This document shows, in pieces, positions 18,839-28,574 of a DNA stretch of 33,899 nucleotides. The notes beneath the pieces were generated by a model. It saw only the letters and a program-made list of their open reading frames with translations, did no database searches and was not told where the DNA came from. Each line of letters begins with the position of its first letter. Position 1 is the stretch's first letter. A program made the translations under genes and the position numbers. The stretch comes from Bimuria novae-zelandiae CBS 107.79. Its lineage: Eukaryota > Ascomycota > Dothideomycetes > Pleosporales > Didymosphaeriaceae. The stretch spans positions 1 to 33,899 of the forward strand of contig ML976679.1 of the NCBI GenBank assembly GCA_010015655.1, read 5' to 3'.

Positions 18839-20554
18839 CGAGTAATGCTCCGGCTCCGGGTTTCCGTGTGGAAGAGTACGAGTGTGGCATTTGATCAAAA
18901 TACACACAATTTGGTTGCCTCGGTGACCTCGAGCAACGATGCAAAAAGAAGATTGGATTATGCTGTCACTCGAGTGCCAACCGTCGAAGCACGGAATATA
19001 CACAAAATTGCTGTCAGAGACCAGCAGGTCAACAACTATCGTAGACTAAGGGCTGGAGAGGCAGATATTGAGGCCTATCAATTCCCATTGGGTCACATAA
19101 CCGCATGGAAACGATCGCTGGACGAACCCGGTAGACCTGGTCTAGGTCGGTGGATAAGGTATTGTCTCTGCACGAACCGCCTCGCTATTAAAACCTATCA
19201 CAAATCCTTGCTACGGAACTACACCTACATCCCCTGGAGCCAATTTCGGTACCCAAAACAGGGGACCAGGACACAAGACTAGATTCAGACGAGGACATTT
19301 GTCACTGGTCGAATCTGACACACGAAAACTGGGAGCCAAACTACAAGTAAGTAGAAGCCATACACAGGCACGATGACACCGCCACAGCAGTTTTCCATAA
19401 AGACGCGACATCCACGTGGCGAACGGTCCCTTTGAGCGATTTTGAACAGATGAAGCCAAAGCTGAAATTCAAGCTTAAAACGCAGTGGACATTCTGGATG
19501 GAAGAGCAGACCATGACCCCCGGCAAATTTTTTAAAGGCCTAGGAACTATGTACGTGGAGGGAATCTCTGGACTTTAATAAGTGATTGCTTGGTGCGAAA
19601 ACGTGCGCTGCCTGAAGCTTTCATATGGGTCCTGTTCCGCAACCTAGTGAGCGCGTGTCGAGAGGTAGAAACATGTGCGAAGATACATCCAAATATTACT
19701 GTGCGCATACATCAAAGCTTGGGATCGTCTACTAACATCTACGACAGTTAGAGAATATTCTCCTGCGAGGGAAACCTGAAACAGCGTACTGGCGCGCCTA
19801 CCCAAGTCCTGTCTTAGGGAACTTTGGTAGCTTGGAGAGTATCAGAAATGTTTCAGGTAGAGGAACCTCTGGGTGAGTGACTACCAGACATGAGTGGGAA
19901 CGCATACTAACATTCCTAGTTTCTACACTCCCGGTAAACGACCCAAGAGCGCACAGGTAGGCAGCCATGAACTGGAGCTAACACAACCCGCAGAACACCT
20001 AAATGCTCATACCTAAGCACAGCGTCCCAATAGCGCTCGAACTCAAGTCGACGGCTCAAAATTACACGTCTACCCCATTAGCATCTGTCTATGGTGTGCA
20101 ATGCGGCGCTCTGTAGAGGGCTTGCCCCCAGACTTGTCAACAATCAAGCCAATCAAGCCAATCTAACCAAATTTAGTAACATCTTAACCTACGCGAGCTA
20201 GTGAATTACCATATTAGGTTAGACCGGCTTGATTGGCTTGATTGTTGACAAGTCTGCTTGCCCCAGGAAAACCAAGGGATCGAACCGTTGCAGGAGTTAC
20301 GTGGCACGACGGATGCACGTTCCAATTACTCCAGTTATTTAGAACGGATCGTTGGCGGGTGTTTGACGTTTAGTGTCGCCAACCGCTATTCGCTTGCAGA
20401 GCTTCCGGGCCTGATAGACGCGGGGATCGCGGGTCTGAAGAAGCTGAAGCCGAATATCGACAATAAAGAGGAGGAAGAACTACCGCTATTGGATCGAGTC
20501 ATGTTTCAGGATGATCCGTTCTCTGTAGGTAAAACGCTGCATGTTCTCAAGTAG
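18839..20554 (+). pseudogene. Protein-kinase-like gene, degenerate (copy 2), split by a MITE
   Basis: Recognisable kinase pieces in order: LPEAFIWVLFRNLVSACREV (about 19612-19670), matching copy 1; IHPNIT joined over a 47-nt intron to LENILL (catalytic loop, HPN in place of HRD); YPSPVLGNFGS (about 19800, NFG in place of DFG); RGTSG spliced (GTGAGT...ACTAAC...CTAG) to FYTPGK (APE region); HVYPISICLWCAMRRSVEG (helix F). After a 128-bp insertion the same frame resumes with LPQENQG and runs to NRYSLAELPGLIDAG and a stop at 20554. Both aspartates needed for catalysis read N, each explainable by one G-to-A change. Upstream (18845-19560) several frames carry protein-like pieces separated by stops. 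Clearly non-functional as a kinase. Confidence 0.6.
20129..20256. mobile_element. hAT-like MITE (128 bp) with 8-bp target duplication
   Basis: The ends are inverted repeats of 40 bp with 38 matches, starting CAGACTTGTCAAC and ending GTTGACAAGTCTG. The direct 8-bp repeat CTTGCCCC flanks it (20121-20128 and 20257-20264). An 8-bp duplication and CAG...CTG tips are features of the hAT superfamily. It has no coding capacity, so it must have moved with a transposase from elsewhere. It interrupts the second kinase-like gene inside a coding frame. Confidence 0.9.
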
Positions 20555-20599
20555 CAGCAAATGACCGAGCAGCTAGATTATTGTGGTTTGACTGGGATA

Positions 20600-20682
20600 T
20601 TAGGAGACCACAGGAATAGTGACACATTATATACCTGGCTGTTAGGGGAGCACAGGAATAGTGACACATTATATACCTAGCT
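20600..20682 (+). repeat. 42-bp tandem duplication
   Basis: Two adjacent units share TTAGGRGA, then CACAGGAATAGTGACACATT and ATATACCTRGCT, with only a few differences. The repeat lies 45 bases after the stop of the kinase-like remnant and may belong to its 3' UTR. Confidence 0.85.
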
Positions 20683-21225
20683 GTTAGGATAAAAAATTGG
20701 AACCGTTACTTCTGTGATATTGATTTTGTGGTCAATGTATTTCCTCCGACGCGATCATCCCGTGCGATCTTTCCACAATGTGTGCACCTCCAAAAGACGG
20801 AAACTCAGGAGTGTACATTAGCTCACAAAGGTAGGGAGGATCCGAAATGCGGCCAAGGAAGCGAAGGTATCCAAAAGTTGTTTAAGCATCCGCTGCTTAA
20901 GTACGTTTAACAATCGGTACCGCAAAGTCGCAGTGCAAAGTTGTTGCTGAATGTGCATTAGAAGTGGGGCTACCTCGGTTGACGATAAGATTAAATTTTG
21001 ATCGGGACAAGCGTCTACTAGCGTTCGCCCCCGAAATGCATGAGCCGTGAATGCCAAGGTGTGGTTTAACGGTCCTGCCCCGCATTCACCCTCAAGCTTC
21101 GTGTCGTCTTCGTTCGGAGGCAGCGTCTCTTTCTGTATGTAAGGCCCCTACTGTTGTCAAGAGACAGCAACAGAGCGTCACCACGAGAAGGTGCAACACT
21201 TGACTACACCCAGATTTCAATAGAA
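20683..21225. other. Intergenic region upstream of the P450 gene
   Basis: No convincing gene. Short frames at 20728-20910 (plus) and 20818-21057 (minus) lack domains. The P450 promoter should lie here, but no clear TATA box is seen. Confidence 0.4.
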
Positions 21226-22894
21226 ATGGAATTTCCCCAGCTGAGCAACCTGGTCCTTGGTGCAACTATTACTTTTCTTTTCTCACGCCTCTTGCAAGTC
21301 GTGTTGACATGGCGACGCCTGGCACACGTTCCAGGGCCATTCTGGGCGGCCCTTAGCAAGACATGGTTAGTGAAGGAAGCACTCAAGGGAAGACAGCCAA
21401 TTACATTCAAACATGTGAACGATACCTACGGTTTGTTCTTCACTGGGCACTACACTTCATATAAAGTTAATCTGATGCAGGATCACTTGCACGTGTTGGA
21501 CCGAACGAATTGATTACGGACGATCCTGAAGTGATGCGAAGAATGATGGCTGTTCGCTCTGAGTACACACGAGGTCCTTGCAAGACCTTCCATGTGTTGA
21601 ACAAGGAGAAAAGCACTCAAAAGATTATTCAGGGTACAATGCGGTGAAATTTGATCCCACAAGGAATAACTTGTTTTCGATGCGCGATGAAGTCGCCCAT
21701 GCTAAGTTACGCAGCAAGATGGCTTATGGAGTAAGCCTTCATGAACTTAAACTCTACTTTGCGATTACTGATCGTGGCTTCAGTATTCCGGAAAAGAGAA
21801 CGCCGCCATGGAAGGCACCATTGACGCGCAAATCGCAAGGTTGATCCGTCTTATTGAGACCAAGTACTGCTCCTCGTCCGACGCCTACCGCCCCTTGGAC
21901 TTTGGGGAGAAAGCCAATTACTTCACTATGGACGTCATTAGCGATCTATCTTTTGGTGAACCTTTTGGGTACATCGACCAGGATCGTGATGTGTACGATT
22001 ACTTCAAGATCACGAAGACTTTCATACCCATCATGATAGTCCTAGTTGATATGCCTTCTCTTGCAACTATGCTTCAATCCAAATTGCTGCGAGGACTGTT
22101 GCCCTCAGAGAGCGATAAACTTGAGTTTGATGCCTTCATAGGGTAAGCGCCCAACGTTGTTGCACAGTCCACTATATTGACTATTAGCAAGCGTCGCAAA
22201 ACGTGTCGTGGCAGAACGTTTTGCGCCTGATGCGAAGCCTCGTTCTGATATGCTCGAGTCATTCATTCGTCACGGAATTACTCAAGAGGAGGCTTCCGGC
22301 GAAGCGTTGCTCCAAGTCGTGGCGGGCAGCGATACGTCGGCTGGCGCATTGCGAACCGTGATGTTAGGCCTCTTAACCAATCCGGCCGCATACAGAAAAT
22401 TGCAGATGGAGATTGACGAAGGTTTGAAATCTGGAGCAATCTCTTCACCCATCACAGACGCCGAAGCACGCAAAATGCCATATCTTCAGGCTGCAATCAG
22501 AGAAGGATTACGTCTGATGCCACCAGCATCTGGAGCATTTTTCAAGGAAGTGCCGCCGGCAGGAGACACCATCGACGGGAAGTTCATCCCAGGTGGGACT
22601 CAAATAGGTTCCTCGCCGCTGGCCATTCACCGATCCAAGAAGATATTCGGTGCAGATGCAGATTTATTCCGCCCAGAACGGTGGATAACAGCAAGCCCAG
22701 AGGATTTTGCGAAAATGGCCAGTACGGTCGACCTCGTATTCCACTACGGGAAATGGCAATGCCTCGGCAAGTCGGTGACGCAAATGGAATTCAATAAGAT
22801 CTTTGCAGGGCATTTGGATTATGGAAGATTTTCTACTGCGGGTCGAGATACGAGACAGGGCTGTCTAAGTGCGAGACATGTATACGCGAGATAA
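21226..22894 (+). CDS. Cytochrome P450 monooxygenase, pisatin-demethylase-like
   Basis: Five exons (21226-21430, 21481-21579, 21633-21730, 21784-22142, 22192-22894) give 487 aa. Intron 2 (21580-21632) is GC-AG; without it the frame breaks, with it RGPWYNAVKFDP forms as expected. Intron 3 yields KMAYGYSGKEN, a conserved family stretch. An N-terminal membrane helix (about 8-28) is followed by the HVPGPFW hinge, so the protein should sit in the ER membrane. The I-helix is AGSDTSAG (D301/T302), E358-x-x-R361 is intact, and the heme loop FHYGKWQCLG has C444. Family members oxidise aromatic or secondary-metabolite substrates and need a P450 reductase; the substrate here is unknown. The last 30 or so residues after MEFNKIF do not look like the usual C-terminus, so a late frameshift is possible. 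No biosynthetic cluster is visible. Confidence 0.85.
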
Positions 22895-23250
22895 GTCTAT
22901 AACGTCCCTCCCTAAGTAGCGCAAAACCCCCGTAACGCAAAAAATGAGGGGTACTTTGACTTTAAGCATACTTCATTCTACGCACACGTTAGAATATTCG
23001 GTGTTGTCATAAGGGTCCTGTACTTTAGCTACTTGCGAACATATGCACCCGTTCCTGCTAATGAATTACCTTTGCATAGCTATTTCCGCGCCTGATTCGT
23101 GAGGAGCCTCCTTTCACCTTGGAAAGGTGTCTGTCTGCTACAGCTAGGAGGCTTATGTCTGTGCTTGAGCAGTTGAACCCATCTCAGAGTAGCACTGACA
23201 AACACCTTTTCCAGCGATCGTTTTAAGGGACGTTGCGCTAATAATTTACA
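22895..23250. other. Spacer between the P450 and a Fot1-like transposase remnant
   Basis: No gene. A 9-bp inverted motif (AACGTCCCT near 22902, AGGGACGTT near 23227) may mark an element end but is too short to trust. Confidence 0.35.
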
Positions 23251-24365
23251 TCAATACATTCTTGCTACTGGAGCCCGCCATGGCTCGCTCACTATTTCAG
23301 TTTCTACTACATTAACCTCTAGAGCAGACTTCTTGCGCTTACGGCCACGCTTCCCGTCACTTTTGTCTGCAGCTTCGCCCATTACTTCAGTCTCACCAAA
23401 CTCTAGCGCAGGACTCTTGCGCTTACGACCACGCTTTCCCTTGCCCTTGTCTGCGGTGGCTTTATCTTTAGCAGCACGCTTCATTCGAGCCGCCTCGAGG
23501 TCCTCAAAACTCATTACCTTTGCCTTTCCAAGGACTACAGATTTCGTTGATCGGCGCATCTTTGCTTCACTGTTTATCTTGGCTAATAGTCGGTTGTGAT
23601 CCTGAAGGAGATGTTGTTTAGCAAAGGATATTTGAGCGGTACTTGCGAGCTTTTGGACACGCCTCTGCAGGCGCTCAGAAGCACACGCATCTTCTTTGAT
23701 TAGATTGTGTAAAGACGAAAGACCCTCGGTAGTCACAGGTGTGATGGGCGTTACTGGGACCTCGTCTTGTCGGCAAGCATCGGACCTGTCAGGCACAGTG
23801 AGCTCTGCGAGCGGCGGCTTGGGTATATCTCGGAGCACTCTCTTCGGATCGAACGGGAACAAGCCGGTAGCAGCCCATGCCGACTTAATGTTCCTTTTGG
23901 TCAGCGCTCTATCCCTTGCTGGCTGGTATAGATAAGTGAAATGCTCCTTCCCAACCTTGTCCACGCCGCCTCTATTTAACCGCTCAACCTCATCGCGGTA
24001 GGCCGTTTTCAAGGGGGCAAAGACGCCGACGTCACACGGCTGGAGCTTATGCGAGGTGTGAGACGGGAGTCGGCACATGATTATGTTGTGTTCAAAGCCG
24101 AACTCTAGGATCTCTAGAGTCTCATGAGTTCCAAAGCCGTCGCAGATTAGCACCCGTGGTTTGCCGTTAGCTAATCCTCTGGTTTGGGAATCAAACACAC
24201 GCGTAAGCCACTCTAAGCAGATCCTTGAGTCATTGTATCCGTTCTCCGAATGACCATAATGCCATCCAGGGGTTGAATGTGTAGTCCAATTACTTCGATG
24301 GGTGGAAGAGGGCCAGATGATGAGTGGTAGCAGCGACCTACCGTCAGCGCTGATGCACTCAACTG

Positions 24366-24748
24366 AGTTGAATCCCATGATCACGTGTTGTTGAGCTAAT
24401 TGCCTGGTAGGCAGGTGCGCCCCCGAGGAGACTGCCTGGCAGGCATCAGTGGCGCTGAGCAGGAATAGGAGCTACTACGGCTATAAAGTAGTTGTACTGT
24501 GGTATCCGGCGAAAGTAGTGTCAGTGGGGCTGTGGCGTTGCGTCTTGAAACATAGACATATGGCTGGATAGGAGTGTGAGAGCCAATCAATTCTGCTTAT
24601 TCATAAGTAGCTACCAATAGGTACCCTTTTATACGTACAGACACACGCACAGACCTTCGTCTCCACCGATACTACTTTCGCCGGATACCACAATATATCT
24701 CCCCATAGAAAGAATCATCACATTTATTCTCAGTTCAGTGTTGCAACT
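24366..24748. mobile_element. 383-bp non-coding insertion with 5-bp target duplication inside the Fot1-like gene
   Basis: AACTG flanks the block on both sides (24361-24365 and 24749-24753). Its tips are AGTTG and CAACT. Removing the block and one AACTG restores the transposase frame exactly (VTAV joined to ECISADG). It contains an inner inverted repeat (24497-24693). A 5-bp duplication with such short inverted tips does not identify a superfamily. Confidence 0.8.
24497..24693. repeat. Inverted-repeat unit (197 bp) flanked by TA
   Basis: TGTGGTATCCGGCGAAAGTA and following bases at the left are repeated inverted at the right (about 30 bp, two or three mismatches). TA lies just outside each end (24495-24496, 24694-24695), as for Tc1/mariner/pogo MITEs. 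It lies within the 383-bp insertion, so it may be a second element nested inside it, or simply that element's own subterminal repeats. Confidence 0.65.
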
Positions 24749-25963
24749 AACTGCAGTTACCATAGTCCGCTTGACACCAGCGCCCCTATAGCCACGTACA
24801 TCATCTTTGCCTACAAGGACCTTGACAGAGCCCAGCATGCTTAGCATGACACCTGTCTCGTCCATGTTGTAGACATTCTCCCTCAGTATATTTGGACCTT
24901 GTAGGACCTTGCTGATCACCTCGAACCACTCCGTGATCTTGCTGTGTATGAACTTCTCATGTCGGTTCCAGTCTATTGACCTGATCCTCCTCGCTCTGAC
25001 TTCGGGCTGGCGTTTCTCGAAGGCTCGAGCCCAGTTCTTGCCCGGGGGCTTGATGGGCTTGTTCGGCGTGGAGGCCGGCGGGCGACGCTGAAGGCTAGCG
25101 AGGGTATATACTTGATACGGACAGGTTGTCCAAGACTAGACATCTGCAACAAGAACGTCACAAGTGCTTTCTCTTCGTCTGCGGTAAGATACTGCTGGCG
25201 TTAGGCCTTCTCCTCTCGGGAGGGTCGGCCGCGTGCACGATAGTACAGGGTGTGGAGCGGGACATCGCCCCATGCTAAAAGAGCAGCCCAGGTTCTAGGT
25301 GTGTCAGAAGAACGTGCCTGCGCCAGTACCTTGCTGGCTTGGTCCATGTCGATGATCGTGTTGGTGGTGCTAGTTACGGCAGTACGGGCTCGAGAGAACA
25401 GCTGGCGGCAACGAACACCTCGCCGCCTCCAAAAACGCCTGCCCTCCAAAAATAGCCTGTTGTTGGACACGTCTGGAATAGCAGGGTACTTTGACCAATT
25501 AGGCATAGTATAGGGATCTTTACTCCACGTGACCTGGGAATTAATCTGAGCCGTGTTACGTTATCCCATTCACTGTTAAACGCGCCCGTACACGGGCCAC
25601 ATATTGCTAGCCAATCAGCAACTAGAGCCTCGCAACACTAAATCTGTATCGTAATGTTAGTAATTTCTGTTTACTAGATAAAATATGCCTTTTTTAAAAA
25701 TAGTCTATATATATAAACATGCTAAGAGCTATAGGGTTACCTAGTAATAATACTAACTTCGTGAAAGACATAAAATATAGCAAAAAAGCAAGTGTTTTAT
25801 TAGATCTACTATATAAGCTACTACCTAACTAGTAACCTCTTAATATTAATAATTTATATATTTTTAGAAGCGCGTATATACTTAAAAGTATTAATAAAAG
25901 CTTTTTTATAGCTTTATTTAACTTATTTTTCGACGCTAAAGTTCTTAACTAAATTATATACTA

Positions 25964-26822
25964 TGTTATGAGGCGCTCACACCTTAGTCCGATCTAGGTT
26001 AGGACAGTAAAGCTAAAGCAGCACTTTGTTATAAGGCTCTCACACCTTGTTCCGGTCTAGGTTAGGGCGGTAAGGTATTATAGTGCTTTACAGATTATTT
26101 AATAGTATAAGTTAATGCGACACTTAGCGCGAGGCTAGATAATCTAATCTTATAATAAAATAAAATAATTATTAGTTTATATAGGAGAACGTGCTTGCAT
26201 AGAAGATATATAAGTTAACTATAAGGAGCATAACAAAGGAAACCGTCCTGTATATATATCCTCCTTGTCCTATAGAATCCTATGAGTCCCACGAGTCCCA
26301 CAAGTGCCAAGAGATATGGGACTCTGGGACGCCTGGGATTTCCTGGGACTCGTGACCTCCGTCACGTGTCCCTTCCCTAGCCTCTTGGCGTACCACCACA
26401 TAAGTGTTGGCCCCGCCTCGATGGTTGGGTTGTAACACACTTTATAAATTATTTAATAATATAAATTATTGCGACACTTAGCGCGTGGCTATATAATTTA
26501 ATTTTATAATAAATAAAACAACTATAAGTTTATATAGGAGAACGTACTTGCATAGAAGATATATAAGTTAACTATAAGGAGCATAATATAGGAAACTGCC
26601 TTATATAAATATCTCTCCTATCCTATAAAGTCTTATAGTATCCCATGCCTCATGCCCATGGGATTTCTTAGGATTCCTAGCACGTCACGTGACCTGAGTC
26701 ACGTGGTCCCACGGTGTCCCATAGGCTTGGCGTCTGGGACAGCCTGGGACGTTACGTCATCCTTGGTGGGGCTCGTGTACCGTTATAAGGCTCGCTTGCC
26801 CCGATGTTCCTGGGTCATAACA
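25964..26822. mobile_element. Solo LTR-like element (859 bp) with TACTA duplication and internal repeats
   Basis: The ends are TGTTATGA and TCATAACA, a perfect 8-bp inverted pair with TG...CA tips. TACTA occurs directly outside both ends (25959-25963, 26823-26827), the 5-bp duplication expected of LTR retrotransposons. No gag or pol is present. Internally there are two copies of a GGCKCTCACACCTT-containing unit (about 25964 and 26028), and two diverged copies of a roughly 350-390-bp unit (about 26085-26432 and 26433-26818) sharing GCGACACTTAGCGCG and ATAGGAGAACGT. Confidence 0.75.
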
Positions 26823-27439
26823 TACTATATAAATTAGCATGCTAAGCACCTATAAGCTACTTTACCCTCTACCTATCGCGAGTGGAAACCAATATCTCTA
26901 GCCAAGCTCTACACGTACTTCGCAATTATTATATATATAGGCTTTCACAGAGAGCTATTACTATTAGAGTATTAGGTAAAGTTGCATGGATCTGCACCTA
27001 CGCACAAAGTTAATAAGCACATAGGGCAGACTTGCTAGAAGTAGCTAAATAAATTTTTATACTATATAAAAGTAGGCTAGTCCTTTAAGTCCCTATTTAA
27101 TTACGTATAAGATTTATTAGAGTCGCTCTATAAGTAAGTACTAGATAGCTAGTAAGCACTTTTACGTTAATAAGACTATTATAAAATTTATAGGTTAAGT
27201 AGGCAAGATTATAATAATTAAAATAAAATTAACGCTAAAGAGTTATAAGATCTAGTATTTAGTTAATAATAAAATAATTTTAAACTAGTTATTTTATGCT
27301 AGAGAACTTAGACATAGACTTATAAACTTACTAATTATAAAGATAACTTTTATATTTATAAAATTAGTCCCTATTATCCTCGTACTTACTAAAGACTTTA
27401 ATAGCTAACGCTACTTTTTACTAAATCTCTATATTATAT

Positions 27440-28510
27440 AAAATAATGATCTTTTTAATACTATTTTTATACTTAAATATTTAAAATTTTACTGTGTAGG
27501 CTGCGCAGGCACCGTTTAGATAATAAAAATAATAATTAAAAAAATATTTAAAGTAGCTACTAAAGTAAAATTAAACTTATAAAAACTAGCTATTACGAGA
27601 CGCGCGCGCTCAACGTTAATAAAAAGGCATTTTAATAGTAATTTAGTAAAGCTTAATACGTAGTTTTCGGGCTAGATAGAGTGGGGAGAGACATACTAGG
27701 CGCTCTCTAAGAGCAAGCAAGTCCTATAAGTAGTATAGAGAGATAATTAGGTTGTACTTTTTACCTCTATAGTCGCCGAACGTAAGTGTTTTGCCTTAAC
27801 TCTATACTAAGACTTTGCTAAAACTCTTTTAACGATGTTTACTACTAGTAACTTAGTTTATTATAAAGCCCCGTTAACGCTCTAAGTTCGTTTAAAATAA
27901 TAATTTTTTTTTAAAAAAGTTTTTAATAGTAACTTAGTATAGCTACTTAGTATCCTAAAAATAATAAATAACTATAATAAGTATAAGAGCAAGGTAGATT
28001 AATTTAATTAAGATAAAAGTTATTATAGTATTTAGTAAGTTAAGAGGCGTATATAAAAGTTTCTATAGTACTTTTTACTAGATCTTATACTAAATAATTA
28101 CTATAAACTTTCCTTATACTCCTCCTCTAACGCGGCTAAACGTGGCGGCTATAAGAAGTTTCTGTACAACCTTATTAAGTAACTTTTCAAGCGTGGAGGA
28201 CGCCCTATACAAGGCTCTACAAAACGCAAAAGATCTGACGACGTTATTATGAGCGAGGACTACTGTCATCTGTCCACAAAGCTCTTTGTAGAGGCGCGAG
28301 CCTGTGTAGCCTGCTTAGAAGCTAGGCATACGCGGCATAAATCCTGGCCATCTTAGACGCCTCTAGATTATGTGTCTAGCAATTTACGTTTATCTTATAG
28401 CTATTAGCGTCCTCCGCGCACTTGCTTTAGCTATAGGCTCTGTCGCTTGCCTTTATATAGGCTAGAAGTCTGCCCTAAGTGCTAGCAGGAGCACCTCTAA
28501 CAGTATTAAA
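27440..28510 (+). pseudogene. Remnant of a piggyBac-like transposase
   Basis: Read with stops ignored, the plus strand gives family-like pieces in the right order. YLKFYCVGCAGTV (about 27475-27515) resembles the YLR..GIGACGTAR region. VVLFTSIVAERK follows at about 27755-27790. YNKYKSKVD (27973-27999) resembles the YNxxMxGVD motif, and FLLDLILNNYYKL at about 28066-28105 resembles the following helix. A cysteine-rich tail, ACVACLEARHTRHKSW then LEVCPKC, lies at about 28295-28485. The interrupting codons are TAA, TAG and TGA where Q or W would fit, as RIP creates. No intact frame is left. Confidence 0.7.
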
Positions 28511-28574
28511 TATTAAGTTGATAAATATAAAAGTAAGCTTAAGTATTAAGTAGGTTAACTTAAAACCCTTAGTA

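Larger units (their letters stand above)
23251..25347 (-). pseudogene. Fot1/pogo-type transposase, broken
   Basis: Read right to left, the gene starts MDQASKVLAQARSSDTPRTW (25347) with a helix-turn-helix region (WGDVPLHTLYYRARGRPSRE). It meets TAA at 25203-25201, continues in the same frame with QQYLTADEEKALV, and shifts frame near 25085. The DDE_1 core begins NMDETG (about 24860). A 383-bp insertion splits VTAV from ECISADGRSLLPLIIWP. The core continues with VLICDGFGTHE and LQPCDVGVF, the second and third catalytic aspartates. The tail is basic with two GKRGRKRK motifs. Without the insertion the length is about 570 aa, near the Fot1 norm of about 540. All three acidic residues remain, so inactivation comes from the stop, the frameshift and the insertion. 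Terminal repeats were not found. Confidence 0.88.

Noticed and set aside
22899..23236. Inverted AACGTCCCT / AGGGACGTT pair as a possible MITE or Fot1-like TIR
   Set aside because: Only 9 bp match, the adjacent bases do not pair in register, and no target duplication was found.
25488..25510. GGGTACTTTGAC shared directly with 22953-22964 as an element boundary
   Set aside because: It is only 12 bases in direct orientation, with no matching flanks; probably chance.
25580..28570. CRISPR-like or satellite array suggested by repeated motifs
   Set aside because: The repeats are few, long and diverged, and are explained by the LTR-like block and RIP-derived TA richness.
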